Origin: Macrophomina tecta
Lineage: Eukaryota > Ascomycota > Dothideomycetes > Botryosphaeriales > Botryosphaeriaceae
Direction of reading: 5' to 3'
Assembly: GCA_024180945.1 (NCBI GenBank)
Contig: JAKSGN010000005.1
Span: 2,356,001-2,420,000, forward strand
DNA: 64,000 nt
Position numbers and translations under genes: made by a program. The notes under the pieces are model-generated. The model was not told the origin of the DNA. It was given only the letters and a program-made list of their open reading frames with translations, and did no database searches. Below, piece by piece: positions 1 through 11,358 of this stretch (within the stretch, counting starts at the first letter, position 1; the number at the start of each line of letters is the position of its first letter).

Positions 1-975
1 GTGGCTGCCGCCGGGATCAAAGCCATACTGCGAAGGGGAAAAAAGGGGATCGAGAACGCCTGGGTTGCTGCTTAGATCGCGCAACGTTGAGGCTAGGAGC
101 TTAAGGTTTTGGCTATTGTGTTAACGCGACTCGCAACATCGGCGGGTCGGCGGTGGAGAGTTCAGGGGTGAGCGAGCAGTGCTGTCACCCGACGCCTGCG
201 GATGCACGCCCGAACTTCCCGACTGGGTGTGGCAGAGCGCGCGTCCTTGAGCGTCGAGCTTCAGGTGCGTGGATAGCCGGTTCGTTCCGCAAAAGAGAAG
301 CCAATCTATCAGGAACCGTTTGAGGATTGCGTCTGCGTTCCAGCGCAATGCTTGAAGACCGTCTCTCCTCCAGGCGCCAGGAATGAAGGGGGCGCCTGCA
401 GTTCCAGCATGTGAGCTCCGAGCGCCGAATTTCCTCGATCGCCAACGGCGTGTGATGAGCGATGAAATGCCGCAATTTTGCTGACTTTTGCTTCTGCATC
501 GTGATAAGGTGAAGTCCGGAAGTGCGCTGGAGCCGTTGCTTTTTGACGGAGCCGCGGAAGACCACCGCCTCCAGGGTATCCTTATGAGCCGCCTGCCTTT
601 CTCCTCCACTCCGAGACGCCTGAGAAACGCTGGCAACCATAAAATCAAGGTAGGACTCCGCCATGATCACGCCGTCGACGAATACTTCCACTTGGCTGCG
701 TCCGGTGGCGTCTGCCATTCGATTTGCTTTTGAGCGAACATGCTCGACTACTGTCAGCCCTGCTGCGCGCGGTCCGCTGTGTCTTTGTTGCCTCATGACA
801 CGGTCGCTATGGACATCATTGCGCTGCGCGAACACTTCCCTGTTCAGGCCTAACCCATGCTTCGATCTTCCTCCATGATGACGGTCCCCTGCCAATCATC
901 CCCACTGCCAGCTCGCCCGGTGCCACGACTAGCTTCCACCGGCACGGAAAATAAGCCAAGATCGTTTCTCTCAGA
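1..975. other. left edge, no firm gene
   Basis: No confident gene. On the plus strand a frame that is open from the first base ends at a stop at 73-75; it could be the last 24 codons of a gene entering from the left, but another frame is also open there. On the minus strand a 236-codon frame (185-895) runs downstream of the helicase. It contains a CxxC motif near residue 159 but matches nothing I recognise and starts at a non-conserved position, so I treat it as unproven. Confidence 0.4.
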
Positions 976-3900
976 TCAATTGCTGCTCTCGTCATAGAGG
1001 TCGCCGTCGTCAAGACCCCGCGTATCCCCGTATGTTAGTTCGGCACCAAAGGGATCGGCCTCGCCTTCAACGTCCATGGTCAATGCTGACAGCATCCCCG
1101 AAACCCACATTTCGTCGTCGGCGCCCGCGGCCATGAAGCGGGCGTAATCCGAGGTGATGTCCTGGTTGATCGCCTCCTTAGTCACGAGTCCGGTTTCCAG
1201 CGTCGAGACTTGCCTACCGCTGTCAGCAGCCTGCCAGCCAACGCTCGTGTCAAGGCCCGGCCCGCGCGACACGCCTTCAGTAGCACCTTCGTTTGCGCCT
1301 TCGCCCGCCCAGAGGCCATGCCTTTGACAGAAGGCTAGAAACGCCGCCCAGCAGGGGTCCACCCCCAGCACGTGCGGATTACCAATAACAACCAGGCCCT
1401 CCTTCGCGCGGGTCAACGCGACATTGAATCTCTTCTGCTCGTGCACGACGCCCAAGCCTCGCTCGCAGTCTTGTTCGAGGTAGCGTGCGCGCGTCCTCGT
1501 CGTGCAGACAATGACGACGCGCGATTCCAGGCCCTGAAACGCTTCCAACGGTCCAATGTTCACCTTCCACATCTCGTAAGGCGGCTCGCGGATCATCGAC
1601 CGCAGCGCGCGAACTTGGGCGTGGAAGGGACTCATAATACAAATGTCTCGCTCGTCGACTAGCCCGGACCGCGCCAGCGACTGAGCGATATTGCAAGCCA
1701 GTCGCGCCTCAGCCACGTTATACCATCCGCCGCCTTCGCCTTCCATCTCATCCGGCCCAGTATTGGCCTTAAAAAGCACGGGCCAGCGCCGGCCTTGCCA
1801 ATCGGGCCAGGAGCGAAGCGCACCTGTCTGGCTGGCTTCTGGAACCAAAGTGTCGTGGTAGAATAGTGAACTTGGGACAGCCAGGATAGCTGGATGTGAG
1901 CGATAATTGCGGATAAGGTTTGAAAATGGCGGTCTAGTGATTGGAAGCATGGTCTTGTCTAGCGGCTTGGATGGCGCACCTGGTGTGTTCTTGCCGCGGG
2001 CGAGAGGGTGATCCTTGTATAACGATCTGTTGAACAGGCGCTCGAAAAGGCTGGTCTTTAACTGGGTAGTCTTCACGCGCGGTCCAAGCTGCATTTGGTC
2101 TCCTGCCATGACGAGGACTGGACGGAAGGTAATTGCGTCCGGAGCTTCAGGAGGGACCACAACGCTTATGGGGACTGCGGCTTCGGGCTCCATCGCCTGT
2201 GCGGCTTCATCAATTATCAGCGCATCCCAGTGCAGTGCGAATTTCGTGCCAGCTCGGTTCTGATGGAGTGCCGTTGCCAAACTGTGCTCAAGAGCGAACA
2301 GGTCTATATTCGTGAGCCTCGCTGAAACTAGGATAGCAGCATCCCTACAAGTGGTCACAACGACTTTGTATGCCATCATCCGAGGCATCGCCGGCAGAGA
2401 AAACTGGTCATTTTCGATGTAGCAATGCGGCATGAGGTCCTCAGGAACCTCGGCAAAGGTTCTCGTAGGTGCGTTAAGCCGGAGGAAATCCCCGAACTGC
2501 ATGTGCTTACTGATGCATTGGGCGAGTGTATCGGCTGCAGGATCAGATGGCGCGCAGAGTAGGATGTGTGATACGTGCGAGTCGTTTGAAACAAGTTGCA
2601 GCACACACTCAACCTGGGTCGACGTTAGCATTTAATATCAGCCAAAGTCAAAAGGAAATAGGTGGGCTTGGTCGGATGCGCTGGACGAGCGGGACAGTAA
2701 GTTTATTTGGGCGGAACGTTGGGCCCAAAAGAGTAGGAGAGATAGGGGGCCTTTCGCCCCTTCGAGTGGATGCGACGCCTTCCTGTGAGCGTGGAAAATG
2801 GAATGCCGGTTTGATCCACGCCGCTGGGCGTTCGAGCATCGACGGCTGCTTTTACCACGGTACATGACCATGACTCACACAGGAGTCGAGCGGCCATTCG
2901 GAGGTAGAGGTCGAAGAGACCGGTGACGTTTACCCCATGATGCCACGTCGACTTGCTTCAATAAAAGGAAAATATCGCGCGAGATGGCAAATGAAGGATT
3001 ACAACGACTTCACATGATCGCAAGAAGGCTACCTACGATAGTCTTTGTCTTGCCTGTGCCAGGCGGTCCACTGATGAGGAAAGGGACCTCTCCATAGTTT
3101 TGCCGACAGACCGAGTCCACGGCCTTTTGCTGCTCGAAGTTCAACTGACGATCGAAAAGATCCCGTGCGGCCAACCTGGTGAGTTCCGTCTGCAGAGCAC
3201 CGTCTGTTTGGTCCGGGAATAGCATTCGGCGGGCCCAGAGAGCGTCTCTCTCTTCGCCCATCCCCGCATTAAAAGTTGAGGCCTCTCGGCCTGCGTCGGT
3301 TGCGTAATGACCATTTGGGTTTCCGTTAGGCGCCGTCTGTGCCGTACAACCCAGAGAGTGCTGAATCAAAGCGAGGGATAGGTTTTGAGCCTCAATCCGA
3401 TGGCGTGGAAAGTTGAAGGACACATTAAACCCCTCGGTGACAGGCATCAAGAAATGGCCGTGGTCCAAGCGAAGCGTCAACAGTTCATTAGCCCTATTGA
3501 TCAGATGCACACGGGCATTGTATTGGAAGCCGGTGAAACCAATATGGCGTAAGCCATTCCAGGAACCAGTGACCAATTGGCGCAGGGATACGACCTCTTC
3601 GAGCTCTATGTGAGGGCTATTCTCGCGGATGCCTGGTACATGCAGTACACAGTAAGAGATACCGTCGTCGCGGCGCTGCACATCAAGAGGGACCCTGTAC
3701 AGGGCGTGATTTGAAATGTCCGCGTCCAAGGCCTGAGTCTCCTCTACGAGGGCGGCGCCGAAGGAGGCTGCGTAGGTTTCGGGAGTTAAAGAAGCTGGCT
3801 GCTTCGAAACCAGCGAGGCATGATCCCGCGATCTCTGGAGCAGGGCAGCAATAGTCGGGCGTCGTTGGAGAAATAAAGGTGGAATGAAGCTGCTGGCGTA

Positions 3901-4068
3901 GGTTTCGAAGGCGATGGTGCGACCTGGCAGAGTGTCGAGCACGGTGGCAGGTTGGACATTGATTGAACGGAGCTCTTCTGGCACAAAAGGACGCGCATAG
4001 ACGTCGAAAGGCTGGGCTGCAGGTTCGCGCCCAGCATGCGATGCCCCTCGGCTGCTTTGGAAAGCCAT
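976..4068 (-). CDS. SF1 (UPF1/MOV10-type) helicase, two exons
   Basis: Predicted ATP-dependent RNA or DNA helicase of superfamily 1, UPF1/MOV10/SDE3 type, 889 residues. Exon 1 is 3037-4068 and exon 2 is 976-2613; the intron (2614-3036) has donor GTAGGT, branch GCTAACG and acceptor CCCAG, phase 0. All helicase motifs are visible: I GPPGTGKTKTI (end of exon 1), II IIDEAAQA (about residue 479), III MAGDQMQLGP, IV RNYRSHPAIL, V EAFQGLESRVV, VI FNVALTRAKEGL. Joining the exons gives a normal motif I to Ia spacing (about 18 residues to ILLCAPS). The N-terminal 320 residues hold no domain I can name; the C-terminal 100 are acidic and low complexity. It is divergent from the next gene. MOV10-like proteins act in RNA silencing and mRNA decay in other eukaryotes; that role here is inference. 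Confidence 0.85.
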
Positions 4069-4594
4069 AGCGGTGGTAGAGTACGAACGAGCGGCGGAGA
4101 GATGCCGGATCTATATGGGTTGGCGGCAGTTAGCAGTGCGAACAACGAAGGGTCGGTTGGCTGCATGGCGCTTGAGAACGAGTGTGCCAAACGTGACCAG
4201 CAGGCCAGTCACTGCCTGGAGGGTAGGATTCAGGCTCGCAGAAGTCACTCAAGGCCAGCACACGAGCCGCACACGCGTCTCGAAGCCAGAAGAGCGTGAT
4301 CGTAGCTGAGTCTTTCGCATGTTGCTGGTAGCGATGGAATTGGATTGTTGGAGCGCAGCTGCCACAGCTCGCGTTGATGACGCATTTCGGCGAGTCAGGT
4401 GGTGCGGCCTGCATGACTCATTGCACTGACAATTTTCCTCCGCAGGCTGCCAGCTCCGCCCTCCACACCAGCAGCCTTCTCTCATTGCACATTCCTAGCC
4501 ACGAGCACCACCTAGCACTACCGGCGCCCCGGCATCACCCCATACCGGCCCGCCAAATCAACCCAGGCTCCAACCAGCAGACCCGCCGCCCACC
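4069..4594. promoter_or_regulatory. divergent promoter region
   Basis: This 526-bp gap lies between the starts of the minus-strand helicase and the plus-strand cyclin-D1-binding-like gene, so it should hold both promoters. The last 100 bases before the plus-strand start are C-rich on the plus strand, as often seen upstream of fungal starts. I see no clear TATA box and no further gene. Confidence 0.5.
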
Positions 4595-5246
4595 ATGGCG
4601 CCCGCCTCCACCCCCGCCGACCTAAATGCCCTCGTTGACCTCACCAAGTCCACCTCCACCCTCCTCGACCAGTTCCTCTCTAGCCTCTCCCCGACACCTG
4701 CCGCCGCCGCCAGCACCGCCCCGACCGACCCCACTATCAACGCGCTCGCCCTGCTCAAAGACTCGGCCACCCTGCTCAAAGCCCACACAACCAAGCTCTC
4801 GCTGCTTCTACTCAACAAGCCCTTCACCGCAACCGCCATCACCCGCGTCCTGCGCGAGATCAGCGCCTCGGTGCTGCCCGCCATGATGGGCGGCGCACAG
4901 TTGCTGCAACAGAAGGCCGCCGCCCATGCCGTGCCGCTCATCGTCGAGAGGGAGGTGCGCGCGCGCGTCCGCCGTATCGTGGCCGCCGTGGCCGAGGAGG
5001 TGGTTGAAGTTCGGGGCATGGCGGATCGGGCCATCGACGAGGGGAATGGCGGCGGCAAGGCCGTGGATGGGCGCGAGGGCAGGGATACCCTGAGCAGCAC
5101 CGGGTTGGTGTGGGAGGCGTGCGATGCGCTGATTGAGGTGCAGGCGCAGGGCGTTGTGGGCGTGGTGGTTAAGAAGGTGGAGATGTGGCGGGCAACGTTG
5201 TTGGATGCGGTCGAGGAGCTGAAGAAGTGGGGCGAGGAGGCGGAGG

Positions 5247-5279
<33 letters not shown>

Positions 5280-5695
5280 GGGTTGGGAGCGATGATGAGA
5301 AGGATAGCATGGAGGATATGTTCAGCGGAGAAGACAAGTTGGGGAAGGGCAATGACGAGCTGAGGGCACAGCTGGATGCTGCGCTCAAAAAGGTCAAGAC
5401 GGTGACAGTGCTGTATCAAGCGCTGGTGAAGCGGAGGATCAAGACCTACCCTGGCGGAGAGGCGAGAACGGAGGCCATGGACCAGTTGCTGGACATCTTG
5501 CAGGGTATCCCGGATTTGGTGGATGATATGGCCAGCGCATTCTACGACCTCAATGCGGACCAAGCAAAGGAGGTCTTCACGAAACTCTGCGCAGACGCTG
5601 TCCGCGCATCAGAGCTCGTCAAACAGAATTGGGAAGGCAAGGATGACGAGTTCACAGCATGGTCGGCCAAGTTCCGGGACGCCATCAACGCTTGA
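4595..5695 (+). CDS. cyclin-D1-binding protein 1-like (GCIP family)
   Basis: Single-exon gene, 366 residues, helical throughout. The pattern matches the fungal members of the GCIP/CCNDBP1 family: N-terminal helices with DLTKSTSTLLDQFL and LLKAHTTKLSLLLL, a central conserved REISASVLPAMMGG segment, an acidic linker (about residues 214-230, alternating Glu-Asp), and a C-terminal helical domain with ALVKRRIKTYP and DDMASAFYDL. In animals the family binds cyclin D and inhibits helix-loop-helix factors; the fungal role is unknown. The start ATG sits in a very good context (caccATGgc). It converges on the CFEM gene, whose stop is about 100 bp away. The acidic linker is encoded by a hexanucleotide repeat. 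Confidence 0.8.
5248..5279 (+). repeat. GAGGAC hexanucleotide repeat inside CDS
   Basis: Five or so tandem copies of a GAGGAC unit encode the Glu-Asp linker of the GCIP-like protein. A change of whole units would keep the frame, so length variation between strains is likely. Confidence 0.85.
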
Positions 5696-5796
5696 GAAAT
5701 TATCCTATCGAGCTTCCCTGGAAACCCCCTTCCGAAACCCACCCATCGGATTGCCCCCAGCACAGTCGTTCACCTGTATCCTACGAAATCACCACC

Positions 5797-6616
5797 TCAC
5801 CAAAGACCAACGAAGCAACCGAAGGCTCCCGCAACAATCAAACCATAACTCCTCCCAGCCTCAACCACACTTCCCGCATTCGCAGTACTGGACGCACCCG
5901 TCGTGCTAGCCGTTCTCGAGGCGCTGTTTGATGAAGAAGAACTACCGTCAGCCGACTCAGTCACAGTAGCAGAAACGCTGCGCGCGGCAGAGGAAGATGA
6001 CGAAGTAGTAACAGCAGCAGACGAATCAGTCGCATTCGCCGCCGACGTGACTGACGCGACAGTCACGTTGCCGCCGCTTCCGGGCGTGGTAATGAAGGAG
6101 ACGGTGTTGTTGTTGGAGGACGGCACGGTGACGACGGTGGTACTGGTGCTGGTGGAAGTGGGGACTGACGTTGTCGATGTTGACGTCGCCGCCGCGGCCG
6201 AGGAGGAGGCAGAGCTGGACAGCTGGTCGCAGATGCCGGCCGAGACTTGCTGCGTCTCTGTGGGTAGAATGTTAGTCGGTGGGAGGAGGGTGAAAATGAG
6301 GCAGTGGTGAGCGCGTACTTAGCGCGTCTTCAATCGAGCATGCGTCCGTCACGCAGCCCGTGATCTTGTCGGTGAGCTCGGAGGCTTTGGCGCATTGACA
6401 CGTCTGGTCCGTCACAGTGCAGCCGACTTGCGGCGCGCCGGTCTCGAAGCAGGGGATCTGTGGACATCAAGCAATGGGTGGTCAGTCTGCACGGCTTTGC
6501 CAAGCTTTAGGCTCGAGAACTGGGACACGTACGGCGCAGCTGGGAATGTCGCTAGTTGTGTAGGCGGCGGAGGCGAGTGTGGCCGTAGCGGCGAGGATGG
6601 TGGCGTAGAACTTCAT
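5797..6616 (-). CDS. CFEM-domain, GPI-anchored surface protein
   Basis: Three exons (6533-6616, 6319-6457, 5797-6257), introns of 75 and 61 bp with donors GTACGT and GTACGC and acceptors CACAG; 227 residues. A signal peptide (MKFYATILAATATLASAA) is followed by a CFEM domain with all eight cysteines in the usual spacing (SC, IPC, GC, TC, QC, GC, AC, IC, residues about 27-85). Then comes a long Ser/Thr-rich, probably O-glycosylated stalk, and a hydrophobic tail (YGLIVAGAFGCFVGLW) as expected for GPI attachment. CFEM proteins bind haem or act in cell-wall structure and host interaction; which applies here cannot be told. A 14-A tract lies 24 bp upstream of the start. Confidence 0.85.
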
Positions 6617-9045
6617 GATCGATAGGCAATTCAAGGGTCGAAAAAAAAAAAAAAGGTTGCGGGACTCTTGAAAACTGTGCTCGTCCTTCGAGTTATAGAA
6701 GGCGGGTATGGGCAAATCACGGAGACAGGCAGGGTCGAGTTCACTCCGGAAATAAGGATGATGATGCGAATGAGTAACGAATGTGATATTAAATCAGTCG
6801 CGGGAACGAAGGCTCAGGAAAAGCAATGTTTGATTCTCCACACAGCAAAAGGGAGCTCGCGCACATCTAGGTGGGTCCTTCCATATCTTAAGTAGGAAAA
6901 CCCACGAGATGGGCCAAGGTGAGCAAAAATCAGCCATCAATTTCCGTGCTTGCAGCGCCTGTCATCCACCAACAGCTGACTTGAAGGGGAGATAATGTAC
7001 GAAGTATTGGCTCAGCTCCCCCAAAGCCAGATTGGTGGCACTGCCTAGAACTCGATGGCAAGAATACGAGTGCTGGCGGGCGCGTCGAAACGCGATGTTG
7101 CACAGCATTGATGCGCATGGCGGTGGCAGGTGCAGCAACAGCAGATGAGCTGTGTCACGGAGGAGACCCGATTCGCTTCAGTAGCGGGAAAGAAAGAAGG
7201 CATGGCATGGCTGTCAGTGGCCGGAGACATCTACGAGATGCACGGAGCTGAAAGAGCGCCGTTTTTTCATTATTCGGTGGCTTTGTTTTTCGTCCGGCCA
7301 ACGGTGGTGGCTGCGAGCGAGTGGGCATGCATGGGGAAGTGGGTCGGAGGAGGCAATGGAGGAGCGTGCGTTGCGCGACAACTGCAGACGGGCATGGAGG
7401 AACAGGAAGAAGCTGCAGCGTCAGCAGCATCAGTTGCCGCTCGAGTCTGTTGTTACCCCTTTTCCTCAGGTGCTTCGTTCATGACTATCGTGTCGAACGC
7501 GGAGTCGAGAGGTGTAATGCTTCTCGGACCGCGAGAACAACCTTCTTTTACGTCGGCACATATTGCCGCCGCAACCGTCCCAGCAAAGTTCTATGCCTTT
7601 CGTCCTTGAAGCGGGGAAATGGGTACGAGTCGTTAATCGGTGATGATCACGGCCTCAAGAGCTCAGACTGTGACGGGTCAGCCAGATGCATGCATGATGC
7701 GATGAGACGGTGAGCGGCATGCAGGTGCGTGGGGTTCAGAAAAAGCAACGCCTGCGTCAGGTTGTGTTAAGGGGCACGCGAGAGGGAGGATCCATTGGTC
7801 CTTGGCGATGAACGTGACGGGAACCATGAGCAGTCTAATCGGCGGACGGTTGACTGCCTGATCTCTCAGCTTCGCACTTCTGGGCTGGAGCGGATATGTC
7901 GCTAATATTGCGGGTAAGGAAACCGTCGCCGGACATTTGCCCAGGACTCGACGGCAGATGGCAGTTGTAAACGTAATTCGGCGATTAAAGAAGTCTCGAC
8001 TCCAAGAGCTTTTGAGGCATATTTTTAGCATATCACGCGATGGCCCTGTCTCTTGGCAGGTGAAAGCTGAATGATGAGGGAAGGCTGTGTCCATAAACAT
8101 ATCTTTTTTTAACCGGCCTTCAACTAACTCAATCGCGACGCTTGCTCGGGCTCTTAGCTCAATGGACCGTAATTTTATTTTCACTGTCCAATAATACAAT
8201 CGTCGAGCCAGCTAGAATACCACACCTATTTCAAAGCTTACAACTCGATGGCATGAGATCGATTTCGACCGCGGCTGGCCAGCTCGACACGAAACAAAAC
8301 TTAAGATGGGACAGCAGTGCTAGGCAACCTGGGATTATTTCTCGTACAACAGTTACAGATAAGCCACTGCTCTCTATAAAGGTGAAAGGCTGGGAAGCAA
8401 AGGAGGTAAGTACCAACCCTCTCCGCTCCCTTTTCTGCTCATAACATGGTTGCTCCTCCGTTTCTGGGATTGGCGGAGGAATAGATCGGAAAGAAAAATA
8501 ATTCATTTCACTGTCCGCATAGAACCTTGTTTGCCACTTCGCCCTCTAAATCATATAACATCCGAAGCTTCCTCCTCAAGCAAGACCTGCCCCACGTCCA
8601 ACCCAACACATTGTCACTCAAGCGTTCGCGAGTGCTTCAAGATCATTTGCATGATTTTATATTGTTGCCTGAAATACAGAAACGGACGCGCGCCTCCAAT
8701 ACTTAACAGCCGCTCAACAAAGTGATCAGTTGCAGCTGGTAGATACGTAAGGAGGTTCGGACGTTCCAGATCCGTTACTCGAACTCCCTGAAAAGACACA
8801 CCCACCGCTATTCACATAAATGGGAAAGGCCATGCCTGTGCTTCCGTCGTGCCGCACCGCTTCATCCTCCCGCCCCACACGTACCAAAATCTTGGGGCGG
8901 TGCATCAGGCAGTATATAATCGGCTGCAGGAAAACCTACATTCTGCTTCCCAACCTCCTCGTATTGGAAGTAGTCTAGTGCGTGGACTATTTCATAGGGA
9001 ATATCAACCCTCCCAAGGCTGGCAGGGCCAGATATTGCGATACCA
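6617..9045. other. intergenic, 2.4 kb
   Basis: Lies between the CFEM start and the methyltransferase start, so it holds both promoters. A 14-A tract is at 6641-6654. A TATATAA box at about 8913-8919 is 127 bp upstream of the methyltransferase start codon and is a fair core-promoter candidate. The open frames in this interval (for example 7130-7609, plus) have no recognisable domains and I do not call them genes. Confidence 0.5.
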
Positions 9046-10076
9046 ATGGAGGCAGACGTATGTACATTGTGTCCCCCATTTCAGTACTACTTTCCCCTAA
9101 CTAAAACTACCAGCGCTTGGACAATGACGACGCAACCAGCATTACCACCTCCTCCACCGACGACAGCACCTCCCTCGCCTCCACCGCCTGCAGCTACACC
9201 TACGAAAACGGGCGCCGCTACCACGCCTTCCGCCGCGGCAGCTACGCCCTCCCCAACGATGACGTCGAACAAGACCGTCTCGACCTACACCACCACGTCT
9301 TCCGACTAACGCTCTCCGGCGCCCTATTCCGCGCCCCCATGGCCGGCCAGACGGTCCAACGCGCCCTCGGCATGGGTACCGGCACCGGCAAGTGGGCGCT
9401 TGACTTGGCCGACGAGTTCCCCGACGCAACAGTCGTGGGCGTGGACCTCAGCCCTATCCAACCCACTTGGGTGCCGCCAAACACCCAGTTCTACGTTGAC
9501 GACCTCGAGAGCGACTGGGTGTATGACGATGAAGATGACAAGTTCGACTTCATCCACGGGCGCGGCTTGGCGGGCAGCATCGGGGACTGGGGCAAGGTGT
9601 ACGCGCAGGCTTACGCGAACCTCAAGCCCGGCGGGTGGATCGAGGTGCAGGAGTACGAAGGGCGGTTGGCATCGGACGACGGCAGCCTGGAGCGTGCCCC
9701 CTTCCTCAAGAGGTGGGAGGCGGTAATGGATGAGGCGAGCTCGAAGTTCGGAAAAAGGTTTGATGTTGCAGAGCAGCAGAAGAGGTTTTTGGAAGATGCG
9801 GGGTTTGTGGATGTGAGGGACGATGTTTATAAGGTGCCTATCGGGACGTGGCCGAAGGATTTGAAGCTGAAGGAGCTGGGACGCTTTCAGAGAGAGCAGA
9901 TGGTACTGTGTGTTGAGCCTTTTACGCTTGCATTGCTCACACGGGTGCTATGCTGGAGTAATGTAGAGACACAGGCGTTGATGAATGGTGTGCAGAAGGA
10001 ATTACGGGATTCAAGTCTTCATACTTACAGCCGGTTCCACTTTGTATATGGAAAGAGGCCGGAAGTTGGACAATGA
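9046..10076 (+). CDS. LaeA-like SAM-dependent methyltransferase
   Basis: Two exons: a 12-base first exon (9046-9057, MEAD) and 9114-10076. The 56-bp intron has donor GTATGT, branch CTAAC and acceptor CCAG; without this exon the frame has no ATG near its start. The product is 324 residues. It carries the class I methyltransferase core seen in LaeA-like fungal proteins: YENGRRYHAFRRGSYALPND, EQDRLDLHHHVFRL, motif I GTGTGKWALDLADE, the acidic motif II VVGVDLSPIQP, then WVPPN, FDFIHGRGLAGSIGDW and LKPGGWIEVQE. LaeA-like enzymes are often tied to secondary metabolism; the substrate is unknown. The usual Asp-Leu before GTGTG reads Ala-Leu-Gly-Met here. The next gene downstream is an acetyltransferase-like enzyme. 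Confidence 0.85.
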
Positions 10077-11358
10077 ATGCAGGAAATGTTTAAATCTGAC
10101 CCAAAATGGCTCAAGGCCACAACTAGAACAAGATTGCTCTTGATTCGCATACCTGTTAAGTACACTCATCCCTAAAAGACAGCCAATGGAAACCACATAC
10201 ACCTGCTCCCAGGAGTTTTCGAATTCTCAGCTCTGGTATCTCCGCGTAGTCGCTATCCATAGTCAATTCAACGCAGTGATTTGTATGTGGCTGCAACATG
10301 AGCTTTAGAAAATTCTCATCTAAGGATACGTCAGCTTTTCATGGACTTTTGCCGTATATAATTCTTTAGATTATATCATCTCATGTAGAACTGCCGAATG
10401 AATTGAAACGTGGCACCTCAAAAATGCGGCATATTCAGTGCCAGAATGCATTGAAGGCTGCAGAAGCACCTGGGCCCTTAATCCAGAAAGGGGAAGTGTG
10501 CCTCCGTCCGGCGCTTTTTGCACAGTAGACATGCTTTTTATGGGATAGTGGGTACGCTCGGCCTGTACCGCATGGCGTGTTTTCCCCATAAGAGGATTTT
10601 GCAATCAGCCTCCTGCACGTGTGCATTACTAACGTGCTAGCTCGATTTGGTAATATCGCTGCGAAGTCCCCGCACTACAATAATTTGTCTCCGCACTGCA
10701 CCCGCGCGAGAAACCTCATCGATTTAGAAGTAATTCCAAAGGGTCTCTGTATTCACCGGGAGTGCATTCCCTCTTGCTCACGTGAGTATGAAGCGGCGGC
10801 ATCGAAGTGGTAGACCCTACTAAAGTGATTCTGCGTGCTCTTTAGCCGGACCTAATTATGCAAATGCTACTAATCACTGTCGTGTGCTGAAAATTATTCA
10901 CTGAGCCATTAAATGATCCCTGATGGAGAATTAATGCTTATCATAGACCCTCTGTCGGGCTTCCTGCTGCCTCGAATGGACTGAACCTTTATTTGCCTAA
11001 AGACACGCAACGTTCATGCTGCATTTGGCGCATGATATTCTGGCTGGAAAGGCCCATTATACCGGTAATGGTGCAATCACAGCGTCTCATATAATAGTGG
11101 ATCCTTCGGAGTCTTAGCTCTCTGCCTCAGCGCATCGGCTGAGGACATACTCAGTTGGATGTAATAATATACAGACTACTTCCTGTCCCGGCAGATAAGG
11201 GGCCTCGTGAGCCTCGCGCTACTAATGCCTAAAATGATAAGCCATCAGGCGGGGAATGGGCCCCATTTTAGACCCCTTTGCCGCAAAACTTCCACGATTC
11301 AACAACCTATTGTGAACTTCAAAGACCATAAGGAGCACGACTCTCAGCCATTACAGAT
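10077..11358. other. intergenic, 1.3 kb
   Basis: No gene seen. It is moderately AT-rich with short frames only and serves as the 3' region of the methyltransferase and the promoter of the acetyltransferase-like gene. Confidence 0.5.

Noticed and set aside
4558..5397. 279-codon Ser-rich frame on the minus strand
   Set aside because: Antisense shadow of the GCIP-like gene; composition is a by-product of the Glu/Asp repeat on the other strand.
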